Made by a program: the position numbers and the translations under genes. The notes below the pieces were generated by a model, which had not been told where the DNA came from, searched no databases, and saw only the letters and a program-made list of their open reading frames with translations. A DNA stretch of 64,000 nucleotides from Promerops cafer (taxonomy: Eukaryota; Chordata; Aves; Passeriformes; Nectariniidae), in the NCBI GenBank assembly GCA_013398275.1, contig VZSE01006121.1:1238615-1302614 (forward strand). The letters run 5' to 3'. Within the stretch, counting starts at the first letter, position 1. Every line of letters starts with the position of its first letter. This document shows positions 39,201-50,380 of this stretch, piece by piece.

Positions 39201-41724
39201 ATTTCTGTTTTTATAAGAGGTGTATTTAGCATCATTGTAATGAAGTCTTTATTACTGCAAGCCAAATAATTCACTGGCTTGTTGGATTGGAAATGGAATG
39301 ACATGCTCAATATGTAGGAACAGATCTTTTAACAGTATCACGAACAGACACGGAAGCTGGAAGCAAAGACATTTGGTATCAAAAGGCCAAACCTCACCGC
39401 AGCCTCAGGAAGCAGAAGTTCAACTAAAAGCCCGTGAAGTGACCCAATATTTGTAATAATTTTTCCTATTTCTGTGAAGATTCAGCTCTCCCGAATGTTT
39501 GGATATGTTTGCAGATACCATTATTCTTAGGGTTCTGAATAGGTTGCAGATGGCTCAGTAGTTGAAAGAATAAACAGAATAACTACTTTTAAGAAATCCG
39601 TTAAGCAAAAATCTATATAATATATTTAGTATAAAAGAAATGTATTTTCCGTAAGACTAGTTATTTTTTTACGTGTTCACTTACTGTTAAAAGTCTGATT
39701 AAGCTGCAAATGGCTCAAAATTCTAGCGCGTAATTCAAACAGAATTGCACAATTATACTGATTATTAAAAACCCCACTATCAGCACTATACACATAACAG
39801 TAAATAATCTAGTTGAATATCTGATATGTTCTTCAAAAGTATTTTTCCCTTTTCTGTAAAAGGAACAATTAGGTATTCTTCAGTATATATTGTTCTAATC
39901 ACTAGGATAAAGCAAACCAACACACACTGTTGTTAGTAGTTAAAATAATAGTGGACCCACTTTGCCCCATGACCTGGAGTGGAGTGAGACTCCCCCACCT
40001 CCCACTCCTCTAGCACTGAGAGCTGAGCCACAATTTCACTGTTTTAAAACCAAAGGACAGAAACAGAGACTTGTCTAACATAACGCTTGCATATCTTACA
40101 ACAAACTGCACTTATTTTCCAAAAGAATGTTAAAAATAGAAGCATATGATCTTTTCCCACCTAGAATTGTATCCTTACAATTAAAGACTATTAGCTGGCA
40201 TCCCTTTTAACCGTCAAACTCAGACAGTGGCAGTTCTATAGCCACAAAGAGAAGCAGTAAATGAGAAGAACATGTTACTACACTGCATTTGAGAAAGTTT
40301 GGCTCCAAGCTATGCACTGATTAATATCAGATCTCCTTCTTTACTTGCCTCTTGACAATCTTGTCACATCTGGCTGACAAATCCTTACAAGCTTATCCAA
40401 ACCAAGGCAGCCCAGATCATGCTCCGGGAGTAGCTTGAAGGAAGCGGCAACACCAGCCATGTACTGATGTGCCATCATGAAACTAATGAAGCTGACTTCA
40501 CTTGCAGACTGCAGGAACACGAAGAAACACAACATGCCCCAAGGTTTTGCAACACAACGCAGAGTTAGCTCACCAAAAGATAAGACAAACAATCAACTCC
40601 CGAGGTTTAAGAAGCCAAGTAGTTACATGAATTACAAAAATTTATACGGAATTGCTTGAACAACAATCCCAACTAAACGAGCACAATAAAATCCAACTTC
40701 AGATCAGATGTGAAAATTGACTGTTAAATGCCTTTCAAACAATGGTTTGTTTTAAATTAAAACAAAACTAGTCTATTTTATTTTCTCTCTCCCACATCCC
40801 CAAAATACCAGAATGTTGCCTGGCTCCCAGGTTATTCAAACTGAAAAATATCTAAAAATCAAAAGGAAAAAAAAAGAAAAGAGAAAAAGAAAGAGGGGAA
40901 AAAAAAAGCCACTTTTTATCCGTAGGATTTTAGAGAAGGATAAACCACAGCCTGTGTATATCAGTAGTCCTCCCATGGGTTAGTGATCTGCCCTCTCATC
41001 ATTTTTAAACCAAGAATTCGTTACACAGACGACTGGAAGTATTTGACCAATTAATAAACCAGAAAGTAAAATGCTGTATCTTAAACACATCTAACAAAAC
41101 CTCATTATGTATGAGCTGACAATTAAACCATGTTTATTTTTCTGTATGATGAAAAAAATCCAAATAAATAAGTTAAATGCATCACATACAAGACACTTAA
41201 TTAGCACAATATATTTAAAAACCCAGACCCCCCCATACACACACACTCATACTTAAACCCACNACTTGACTCAAAACACATCTGAGTCACAAATCACAGA
41301 TTTTACTGCTATTAATGTATATTGAGGACTTTACAATTAACATTGTCAAGTATTTATGATTTACATGCTACTACTTCAACTGGAAAACAATTACACAAGT
41401 GATGGCTCTGCTTATTATAATCAGCCTGCAATTCTGCATTACTTACTGTAGAACAGGAAAGTCACACAGTTGTTTACAGTGCACAGCAGAAAGAAAAAAC
41501 ATGTTTTTTTTACAGAAACTAGTTTTCTACTTTTACAGTATCTTTTCACAATTAAGAAATGGAGAGCACAGCTCCCTACAGCTCTCATCTCCATTGTTCA
41601 CTACCCAAAACAACACCATTGCAACATTTTTTATATCTCCACAGTGCATAGCCACAAGTAAAAGTTGCACAGTAAAAACATACATCCATATAGAACTGTA
41701 AAGAACTTTCCTTACCTCAGACAT
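23612..41724 (-). CDS. BNC1: BNC1, basonuclin-1, complete five-exon coding region
   Basis: Nuclear C2H2 zinc-finger transcription factor. Family knowledge: it is expressed in basal keratinocytes of stratified epithelia and in germ cells, and acts on rRNA genes and on Pol II promoters. Joining 41716-41724, 29883-29985, 29485-29720, 26351-28269 and 23612-24293 gives 982 codons plus TAA without a break; human BNC1 is 994 residues. Seen in the product: a Cys-rich N-terminus (about residues 7-32), three pairs of C2H2 fingers (first ligand of each pair at C328, C711, C918), a basic nuclear-localisation motif PKKKSRK at about 502-508, and a serine stripe at about 847-861. The second finger of each pair has a C-x4-C start and a long His-His gap, the basonuclin signature. 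BNC2 is excluded by the N- and C-terminal sequence. No frameshift or missing zinc ligand is seen. Confidence 0.95.
24294..26350 (-). other. BNC1 intron 4
   Basis: 2057 bp between exons 4 and 5, donor GTAAGA and acceptor TTCTTCTAG. It is non-coding apart from chance frames. It holds a perfect 14-bp-arm hairpin at 25054-25084 (separate entry) and a run of 12-13 T near 25184. I see no recognisable transposon or RNA gene. Confidence 0.9.
25054..25084. repeat. Perfect short inverted repeat (14-bp arms, 3-base loop)
   Basis: Arms CACTTATAGTCACA (25054-25067) and TGTGACTATAAGTG (25071-25084) are exact reverse complements around the loop CTA. Chance expectation for a perfect 14-bp stem with a short loop in 64 kb is well below one. 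It lies in BNC1 intron 4. No target-site duplication is obvious. Confidence 0.9.
26351..28269 (-). CDS. BNC1: BNC1 coding exon 4 (large exon: finger pairs 1 and 2, nuclear localisation motif)
   Basis: A 1919-nt exon encoding residues 117-755 and two bases of codon 756. The acceptor is GGCTTTAG|GATGCT and the donor GACAG|GTAAGA. In order: DASGKVLDHWS and the conserved FGETKSIVELMAIQEKE block; a Ser/Pro-rich linker; finger 1 (C328, C331, H344, H349) and finger 2 (C356, C361, H374, about H383); a linker with PVLPFYRSP; the basic motif PKKKSRKSSMPIK at about 502-514, where family work places a phospho-regulated nuclear localisation signal; an acidic, variable stretch (about 521-640); finger 3 (C711, C714, H727, H732) and the start of finger 4 (C739, C744). 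The opposite strand carries a 222-codon open frame here that is only a shadow. Confidence 0.98.
28270..29484 (-). other. BNC1 intron 3
   Basis: 1215 bp between exons 3 and 4, donor GTATAT and acceptor GGCTTTAG. AT-rich; nothing recognisable in it. The neighbouring intron 2 (29721-29882, donor GTAATA, acceptor TTATTTTCAG) is only 162 bp. Confidence 0.9.
29485..29720 (-). CDS. BNC1: BNC1 coding exon 3
   Basis: This 236-nt exon completes codon 38 and encodes residues 39-116, from LSKLRIPNLYPSSQVEIVQS to DWTLQDYIRGYVLQ. The acceptor is TTATTTTCAG and the donor CTACAG|GTATAT. The segment is strongly conserved with human BNC1 ([20 protein letters not shown] is identical as I recall it). It contains no zinc finger; it is a predicted helical region of unknown fold. 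It has no long ATG-initiated frame of its own, so it is easily missed by simple frame scanning. Confidence 0.95.
29883..29985 (-). CDS. BNC1: BNC1 coding exon 2 (Cys-rich N-terminal segment)
   Basis: This 103-nt exon encodes residues 4-37 plus the first base of codon 38. The acceptor is ...TGATCTCCAG and the donor is CATG|GTAATA. The product contains CTLVNCSCQCFKPGKIN and RQCDQCRHGWVAH, a Cys/His-rich segment that is nearly identical to human BNC1. The frame stays open into the intron upstream, as far as a false Met at 30051, so a single-ORF reading would give a wrong N-terminus (MYNLHTRNSAYI...). The exon lies only 162 bp from exon 3. Confidence 0.93.
37382..37426. repeat. TG/CA microsatellite
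   Basis: About 22 TG units with a few interruptions (TA, TC, GC), in BNC1 intron 1. It is likely to be length-polymorphic. Confidence 0.95.
40861..40908. repeat. Homopurine (A/G) tract
   Basis: Forty-eight bases of A and G without a pyrimidine on the plus strand, in BNC1 intron 1 about 0.8 kb from exon 1. Confidence 0.9.
41716..41724 (-). CDS. BNC1: BNC1 coding exon 1 (three codons, start of translation)
   Basis: The nine bases ATGTCTGAG encode Met-Ser-Glu and are followed directly by a strong donor, GTAAGG. Spliced to exon 2 they give MSEAIRCTLVNCSC, matching the human BNC1 start MAEAISCTLNCSC in both sequence and phase (phase 0). The base at -3 is A, which is acceptable for initiation; +4 is T. 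The exon continues into 5' UTR at higher coordinates; its transcription start is not resolved. The exon is so short that homology searches alone would miss it; it was found by looking for ATG-x-GAG followed by GT upstream of exon 2. An upstream alternative start, as in the longer human isoform, cannot be excluded. Confidence 0.8.
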
Positions 41725-42180
41725 TCTTACTGTGCTTACGTTTCCAGAGCTATAAAACAGTTTCCCATTCCCTCAGTGAGTTGTACAAAGAAGTACTGGA
41801 AACACTCCTGCCTGTACAAGTACTAAGGCAGAACCATCACACGCCTCTTTACTCTTGTCTGACTCTGAGCACCTCAAGGTCTGATGTATGCTCAGGCTGT
41901 GCACAGGGGAGTGAAATAAGATCCTCCCCCTTGGTGTTCTCCAGACCTACAGTACGAAGTTGTGTCTGCCTCTCACCTCTGCAGCCAGCTCTCACCTCGC
42001 TGCCCCGGAGTGCTGTGCTCCAGCGCGCTCCTCCAGTCGCAGGGCAGTCCCCTCACAGCTGGCTTGGAGAGGGCATGACACTCATCTTTCACAGAGATTT
42101 GATCAAAAGGAGTCACGGAGGCTTGAGGCGCTCCTAATGCAGTGCGAGGAGATTCTACCTCTGCTCTGGCAGCCTAAGTA
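41725..42180 (-). promoter_or_regulatory. Likely BNC1 5' UTR and promoter region
   Basis: Sequence upstream of the BNC1 start on the minus strand. The part at about 41940-42170 is richer in GC than its surroundings and carries a small cluster of CpGs (around 41999, 42006, 42024-42026, 42039, 42116, 42128, 42148), unusual in this AT-rich window. No well-placed TATA box is seen for the minus strand. Two GTGAG donor-like sites (41995 and 41976, minus) could end a separate non-coding first exon. This is inference from position and composition. Confidence 0.45.
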
Positions 42181-44261
42181 ATGCATTAAATCAATGCAGC
42201 TGACCTAGGGCCTATTACAATTTTTTTTCTTCTTCTCAGAGTGTACAACTATCTGCAAATAAGCTATGAGGTACTTACGAGTAAAATTACTTATTTTTAG
42301 TGTCAGTGTTGTTTTTCAAATTGCAGCTGCTGCAGGTTTTTTTTTTTTCTTTTTAAACATTTGCAGGTCTCAAAGGTTCAGTGAGTGGGGTGTGTATTTT
42401 TTAAAGTTAAAACATTTCCCCTTATCAACTGACTTTTGAGTTAGGGCTGAATTTTATTCCTTTTTATGAAGTTGAAGCTTCCTATTAACAGCAGTACAGG
42501 TCATAAAGACAGGAGAAGAATTACTTTCTAGTAATTGGGCCAAAATCTGGTTTTAGTTATTCAGGTGTTGGGTTGCATTCATGAGCTAGAGCAGGATTTT
42601 TGTCATAGTCCTTTCTCACCTATTTAAAAAACCAAAACAACCCCCCAGGACAAAACACTTCTCTCCTTTTAACTCATGTAGATAATTTCTTTGCACTCTC
42701 CTAACTCAGGAATACACTACAGTAAACCAAAGAGAGACAGACATGAGCAAGTTGCAGTGACCTCAGAGGGATTCCCTGTAGGAACATACCAGGACAACAT
42801 CTGACCAGATGAATACCTGTAATCACATAGGAAAGGCAGTAGGAAATAAGATGGCTGTAGGGAGAAGACAGCTAACATATTATTATTGTTGGTTTATTAG
42901 TTGTCTTCTACTAATCCTGTTTACTATTCACTAGATAAATGCACAAGGCTTAAGGAGAAGCTAATTTACATTTTGGTAAATACTGGCGTAGAGTTAATGT
43001 TAAGTGCATGGCAGTAATTGGAATCAGACCAGGATAAGGCCAACATGATCCCAGAATCTGGTCCTACAGAGCACGACAGGAAGCATACGCTTTCCTAAAT
43101 CCTTAGGTTTCTCCATCTACACCTTATTTCTCCTGCTAAGCTATTGAACCAGATGGAAAAACAGAGAGGGGGGATGGAGTTTCCTAGAATGGTATGCCAG
43201 ATCCTTCTGGCAAAAAGCACTCAAGTGTGGCAAGAGTCAGCCACCAGTGGTGACTTGGTCCATTTCCAACAGAGCACCACATGGAGGCTCCAGTGCCACC
43301 TCTGGGCCCTGCAAGATGTCCCAGGCACTTCTCTCTCAGGGACACAAGGCAGGACACATGGATTATCACTGGTCTTGTAAACTGTGGTAAAAAGAGCCCA
43401 AAAAGTCATGGCCAAAACGTGTTATATGAACTGATTCTTAACAGCAGTGTTTTAAAAGCATCTGCTCTGTGATGGGCACAAAACCTAGCTGCTCTCTCAA
43501 GATGTTAACTCAAAGCCAAAGGCACACCTTGTTACTAAAATTGTATTTCCTTCTTAATGAAATAAACAGTGATGTTAACTAAAAAGGACTCAACATGATT
43601 GAGAATTCTGCAACAAAGGTGAGAAGAGTGGCTTAAGATTACATAAACTGCCAGAAGCTCTGAATTGGCTTCAAAATGATAAGTGACTAAAACTTAGATG
43701 TGTGGAGAGCTGCTCTCCCCTCTAGCGAGTTCCCAGGGAAAACCTATTTACTAGCTATCTGCCATTTGCCTGGAAGATGGTAATTCTTATTAAATGGGCT
43801 AACTATCCATAGCAAACAATTTAGGACCAATTTACTGTTTTCTTAATTAATTACCTTCTAAAAGTCTTTTATTTTAAGCATTGTTTTCATTATTCAATTT
43901 TTTTCAATGAATATTTAATGGGAGCATATTCATGCTCTTTTTAAATTGTTCACTATTTCTGATTAGCAATTTTCCAGTGTTTTACTACCTGTGTGCCTTT
44001 TAGCAGAATCCAATGATCCCTGGCATAATGTGACATGTGCAAGGCATGATTTGTATCTGCAGGTCAACTTCTAAAGGAATACTGGTACATTAACTGTCTT
44101 TTTAGTAATTTCAGCTGATTCATAGTTCAAGATGACTTGTACAGAGCAGTTATCAAGATGTATTTTATGAATGACCAAAATGGAAAGCAGAGGGTGACTT
44201 CCCTAAAGCTTCTTCCAGCTTCCTGGAAAACCAGCTTCTTGTGAAGAGAAACAGACAATGG
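42181..44261. other. Upstream flank of BNC1, first part
   Basis: Non-coding as far as I can read. Short T-runs (near 42222 and 42337-42348) and scattered homeobox-type TAATTA sites near 43845-43855. No exon recognised. Confidence 0.6.
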
Positions 44262-44475
44262 GACAGGGCACCAGCCTTGAGACAAAGGTCCTGGACTTCA
44301 CCTGGGGCTCTGCCACTGAATTGCTATTTGACCTCAGGCAAGTTATTTAAATTGATTTATATTTCCTTGCTTCTGAATGACTATTTTTTTTTTTGTTTGT
44401 TTTAGATCTATGTAAATTGTAAGCTCTTTGAGGAAACTATAGCACCTCATTATGTTCTTCTCAGGGACAGTGCTG
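44262..44475 (+). repeat. MIR/CORE-SINE-like element, decayed
   Basis: The stretch follows the familiar amniote MIR order: a tRNA-like head remnant, GGGGCTCTGCCACTGA (44304-44319), TTGCTATTTGACCTCAGGCA and AAGTTATTTAA (44321-44350). It then runs into ATTGTAAGCTCTTTGAGG (44416-44433), the L2-like tail motif. Family identity is from memory of the consensus, with many substitutions, consistent with an old insertion. The tail could be a separate neighbouring element. Confidence 0.65.
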
Positions 44476-47400
44476 AGGGCAAAAGAAAAGGGTCCCCAGG
44501 TCCGAACTCCAGGTATGTCACAACAAATACCTAAAATCACAGTGTAACAATGCAGCCCAAGGAAAGCAGCTTTCTCCTCCCACCTGCCCCAGCCTGTTTC
44601 TTCTTCTCCATGTCCCAGCCTGTGTGCTCAGAGCAGCATGAACATAGGGGGATGTAGGGCAGATTGTGAAGTGCTAAAACTTCTTAACCAAATGCAAGAA
44701 TATTCATGGTTTTGAAAAGAGTTCCAACACATGGAACTGACTATAAACAAAAAGCTGCTGCTCTTAACTGATTTTATTATCTAGGGTACTTTTAAAATGG
44801 GTATTAACTGTAGGGAATCACTACAAACAAAACTGAGTCATACAGCACAAAGTGCAATACAACCCCCAAGAAAAGATTTTTCCTGACTCTTAAATTTCAA
44901 TCATGACCTGAATTTTGGTGTTTGATTCAAAAAAACAATTCTAAAGAGAGTATCTGGAAAATAACCAAGCACTGACTAAACACTGGGAGTAGGTTTGTTC
45001 TGCCACTGCGTTCTCTAGGCAAATGGGCATGTAAATTCTAAATTCCCCAACCACATGCTGCTGCCTCACGCTGTTCCTCCCAGAGTTCGCTGCACAATGG
45101 TGTTAGCCTCCATGTCCTGCCTGCTTGGCCTAAATTCCAATCACATAATACACTATGTCCCTCTTACTTAAACCAGTGCTGGCAAAGATCTTCGCACTAA
45201 TTTAACGCTTTGCTCACTTGCCTTGGAGCAACGTGTGGATTAAACATCTCTCAGAAGAAATGTGAAGCAATGGTCAGCCCCATGATTGTACCACTGGGCC
45301 CTGGGTCACCTTTCAGGGACAAAAGCCAACAGGAGGAAGAATTCCTGTCCAGGACTACAGGGACACAAGATCTGGGGGAAGTAGGAGGGGAAAGAAGAAA
45401 CTGACTTTGAAAATGAGGAGAACTGATAACCTGTCAGCAAGACAAAGACAGTTGTGGGTTTCAAACAACTTGTAAGTTCCATGTTTTTTAAAATCTAACA
45501 AAACCATGCGCACATGAAGATGAAAAGAGATTTAAACTTAGTGTGCTGCAGCACAGGTTTTGAGCACTAATCAAACTACAAACAGGCCTGCTAAAGGCAT
45601 AAAGTACTTGATAAAGTTTCCTAAGATGTGTGGAAGGACAGGGCACTCCAGTTCTCACTAAGCAACAGAGAAACTCAAATTTCTTGTTCAGTATTTCCAC
45701 ACAGGCTGATTTTGTAAGGTAGCCTAAACTATACAGTGTCCAAAACTGTTTTCTGCTAACAGTTTAACCACAGTTTAAATGTCTACCCAGTCTTGCTGCT
45801 TACATCCCCTTTAGGGTAATTAGACAAATTCAACCGAGCAAAATAAGTTTATTGAATACTCTCTGCATTTGCACCCCTGCTTCAGCACTAATTTTCATCT
45901 AACTGTTCACTGCGTTACTTTTCCGTAGCCCAAAACAGTAAGGAAGTCATTACAAAATGCTAACATTTAAAATAGTGTGTATGGCAAACCCAGAGACACA
46001 TCACCAACACCAGTACCACGGACCCATCCCTGTGAAATGGTGCCTCTCCACTGACTGCCACTAAGATCAAGAAACTGCAATTATTAATTAGGACTGGCCT
46101 GGACAGTAAGTTTCTTTTTAACTCTTATTAATGGTTGCTTTACATCACAGTGTATTTGCTGCCGAAAAATTTGATTATGTAATACTTTTGCATCTAATGG
46201 AGTTTGGTGTTTTTAAGTTACAGCCTTTTTCAAGGCAAATCTCTCAGCATTAATAGCAGCATATTTATACAATGTGGCATAATTATTCATCGCACAGCAA
46301 AAGCTTTTTAGTATACTGGTGTTAAAGCATATAGCTTTAAACCATAAAACGTAATAAACCAAAAGACTTGGTTTGACTCCTCTGAGCTAATCAGTACATT
46401 TGTTCATGTCGTACCTTATTATTATTCACTACTTGAGATAGTCCTGCTGATGATCCTCCTACCAAAGCCTTCCCCCACTTTGATTTCTGTAGTTGTGTAT
46501 TTTGATTCTCCGATTTGGATTCCTCATTCTTTGTGTAGATGTTTTTGGAGATATTTTAGGATCCCCAGAATTACACACTGCCCCACTTGACCCACTGATA
46601 GCATTAACCTTGAAGTATTACTCTATTCCACTCTTTCACTTTCTAGTGTTTTAGTTTCTTCCCTTCAATGCTGCTTTGCACTGAACAAAAGACATTTAGC
46701 ATACACTTGATGACAAACAAGTACAGCATTTCATAGCTCCTAATGAAAGCATATTCACATATGCCACAGTGGTGAGTTCACCCAGTTCTGTCATAACTGG
46801 GCCTTTGTGTTGAAGGCTTACAATTTCATTCTAGGACCTGAGAGCACTTATAAAATCTCCAAATTAGGTTTATTAGATCATTTTGGAGAGTCTGCACTAA
46901 AGGACTCTTTTTTGCTCCTTCCTCCCACTGCTCCCCACTCTGGGCTGAGATAGAAAACTGGTAACCATTGGTTCTGTTCTCTACCTTTCTAAACATTTTT
47001 AGTTACAATGAAGCATGCAGCTTCTATCTAAATGGATGGCAAAAGACTGCATCATTTTTCCATAGGCATGTACGAGATACTCACCCAGCTAGAGATAGGG
47101 CTATAAAGAGTGAGATGGGAATGCTGCAGCAAGAACAACGCCCCCAAAGGTTCCTGGCAGCCCTACCCATCTTTCTTTGCATGAAAGTCTAGTTTGGGTG
47201 GGTTTGCGTGAAAGTGCTAGCAAAAAATAAGAATGTGCAAAGCTGAGTTCTTTGAGAACTTCCCAAAGATGAGAAAGGTGTTAGCAAGTGAAACACAATT
47301 TTCCAATTTTATCTAATAACCAGACAATAATGGGAGTTGAAGTCTTTCACTGTCAGGGATTAAGGTGGGTGCTGCATCGGCTACACATGTCCCTTTCTTC

Positions 47401-49037
47401 ACAAGTCTACCAACTGCCCTCCAATCTTTCAAGTCCTGTGAGGAGTTTAAAACATTTAATTGCTAACTCTGTTATTAAGGAATCTACCCTGCCAGACTAC
47501 AGCTCCTAACAATGTTAAGTCTCCTAGAGCAAATCAGTTTTGATACTGATGTTTCTCAGAGGTGCAGCATTTAATCCTCAAATTACAACACAAGTTTTAA
47601 CAGGCGGTTTCGGCCTGTCACCAAGATTTAGTAATTGACAAAAAAATTCAAACCCCTTTCTAACACTAATGGTTTATCAAAAGAATACCAGTTAGTTCAG
47701 TCAAGCCATTCTGATGAACCAGGCAGAAATACAATGGGAAGACAGACATGTTTATGCTATCTGATTGAAAGGGCTGAGACAGAATTCCAGAGACTTGGTG
47801 TTGTCATAAGAGGAACAGTCAGGAACCACGATTGTGCCCTGGGGCCAAAGGGTGTGACATTGGGCCAGAGGTGTGTCAAAGTCAGAATAAAATGCCTGCC
47901 ATAAAACTGGTAGGCACTCATATTCACATGGTTAAAGAAAGGAGAGTTGGCAATATAACATCTGAAACAGTAATTTTCTTTGTTCTTTTTTTCCCCAAAG
48001 ATGATGAATCCTACCAATACAGGAGACCCTTCACCTACTCTATGGAGCTTTGTATTTATTTTCACAGCCTCCAGCCTCTTCCTTCCTTTTGGTTATGGCT
48101 TTGTTTTTTATTTTCTCCTCTCTTTTCTGTCCTTCTTGTTCTGTAATACCAGGTAGTGGTTTTTAACCGTTTAAACCATGGCATATAATAACTGATGAGT
48201 AACACAGCAGTAATACCAGTGGTGGCAATTTTGCTTTGTTTCATGGGAGTGTTAGAGTATTAGAGAGATGACTAGGACATGTCTCAGTGGCAGACTGATA
48301 AAATGAAAGATGAATTTTCCCTGCCTACAACTCTTGCCAAGTTTTAATCATAAACATCAAACAAGTTACAGGACACGTTTTTCCCAGGCAATGAAATAAA
48401 AAGCAAACAGTCTATTTTTAAAAAAAAAAATTTGGATGAAGAATTATTACAAAAAAATTTACTAATTTATCTACTGAAGATTCTTTTGCAAGCTCATCAG
48501 CTACAAATTTCTGAGCAAATGGTTGAGTTTAACAACCATTCCTAAAGTATCATCACTTCTGTGACAATCAGTGCTTGTTACAGAGGCTTATTTACCAGGC
48601 CTCCCACTCTGCTGAAGACTTTTCTTACAGCTTTATACTTTAACCAAAACCTAAATTCTCAGTTCTCTTCCCATCTACATACTCTTCTAATTGATTGGGA
48701 GAAAATTTCAGTTCCTATTTTATAGTGACATTCCAAGAAAACTTCCTTGAAAGCATTACCCATCCTCCATTAGTATATTTCTTCAAAGCTGCCTCTTTTA
48801 CTAACTTACTCCAGACATGTGCCTGTTCTTTTTATGTCTAGAATACGTGTTAAACTTCTGAAGTTTACCCAGGAGTGAAAGCAGAAGGCATAGCAATGTC
48901 CTGGAGTAGCATCTGACCACCCCCTCCGACCGGGATAGCACATCGATACCAGGACGGTTTGCAGTGAGCTGTTTTTAATGGACAGCTCCCAGGTGACACC
49001 AGACACTGCTGCAGCAGCAGCCGCAATATCATACATC

Positions 49038-49172
49038 CTTGATTGAACTTTGATTAATTTTCCAGACTTTCAGAGCCTGTGGCTAAAGGATCCACAGCGG
49101 TAGCCGCAGCCATTAACTCCATCTTTTGTGATTTCTCCTTCTTCATTATGTTTGGGTCTTGATTGAACTTTG
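49038..49172. promoter_or_regulatory. Direct repeat carrying TCF/LEF- and SOX-like cores
   Basis: CTTGATTGAACTTTG occurs at 49038-49052 and at 49158-49172. The first copy continues ATTAA, giving CTTTGAT (TCF/LEF-like). The second continues TTCC, giving CTTTGTTC (SOX-like). Function is inferred. Confidence 0.3.
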
Positions 49173-50327
49173 TTCCAAGTTAGTAGCTTTTGGCTATGGA
49201 CAAGGGAGATAAGACTTTAGAAATGGAGTGCAGAAGGATAATATGTGAGAAACTTGCAGTGAAAGCTGCCTGGCTACTTGGTGGTAGCTTTGGATATACC
49301 TTGATGATGTGAGTGGCATTAACAAAAAGCTTGGAACTCTGGCTAATGGAACCATCACTTTATGCAGTCACGGTCCAAATATCTTCCAACCTTCCTGCAT
49401 AGCAGATGCTATTTTATTATGCTGAACAAATTCAAAATTACTGTGTTCACATATTGAATAAAATCACCATTCCTGGTCAAAGCTATAACTTTACAGAAGC
49501 ACTTGTTAAAATAAATTAACAGTCCTAGTGACCTCCAAATATTATTTACAGAGTTTGCTGCTAAATTGTGCAAGCAACTATCCCACTATTGGTATGCTCA
49601 ATAGGTCAGCTTTATACTGTACACTTAACCTAGTGTCTGTAAGATTATCATATCCAAAAAAACAGCTTAGCAACAGCTAGGACAAATCCTACTGTTACTG
49701 GGGAAAAAACAAAACTGACAATACTTAACTGAAAATGTTACACCGAGTTTTCCTAAAAGATTCTTCAGTGTTTTCATCAAATTTCTGCCTTCTTCATTTT
49801 TGTTCACAGAATGTTTAAATACTTTGGTAGCAAAGGGACATTTCAATTCTAAGATTACTTCACAAAAAAAAGAAAAATTCTAATTTTCCTACTCTTTCTA
49901 CAGTTACTGTGCAAATCTACCACTGTGATACATCTTCAAAACCACTTACATCTAGTTTATTGCCTGCTGTTGGTATTTGCCAATGGTGGTATATAGAAAT
50001 TGTATGCAGAGGTGGCTGTAGTGATCTACAGAAATTTTCGCCCAAACCTAGAAAGCCCTTTCAAAGCATGAAAACTGAAACTTACTGATGGGAAAAAATA
50101 TTAAACTATTAAGGGTGATTCAAAATCCACTATAAATCAAAGATATACATGATGTTTCTGTAACACCTGACACAATGGGGCTTTGTCCCTACAAGAGGCC
50201 TCTGGGCATTCCTGTGATATAAGCTATAATAGATTTGTCTCTGTGAAGCTTTGAGTTATTGTGGCACCTCCAATAGAGGCAGCATCTGAAATAATTTAAA
50301 ACCTGGAAATAAGAGAAACCTTTTAAA

Positions 50328-50380
50328 AATAAAATACATATATACATATACACACATATATAAATAAATATAACTTTTCC
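50328..50380. repeat. AT/TACA-rich low-complexity tract
   Basis: Degenerate mixture of TA, TACA and TAAA units. Similar short tracts occur at 21461-21490 (AT then poly-A) and 54908-54935 (CA-rich). Confidence 0.8.

Larger units (their letters stand above)
29986..41715 (-). other. BNC1 intron 1
   Basis: 11730 bp between the three-codon exon 1 and exon 2, donor GTAAGG and acceptor TGATCTCCAG. No second gene is recognised in either strand. It contains a TG microsatellite (37382-37426), a homopurine tract (40861-40908), a nested inverted repeat (36372-36422), a small GC-rich patch at about 37120-37230, and one ambiguous base N at 41263. Long first introns often hold enhancers, but none is demonstrable here. 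Confidence 0.75.
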
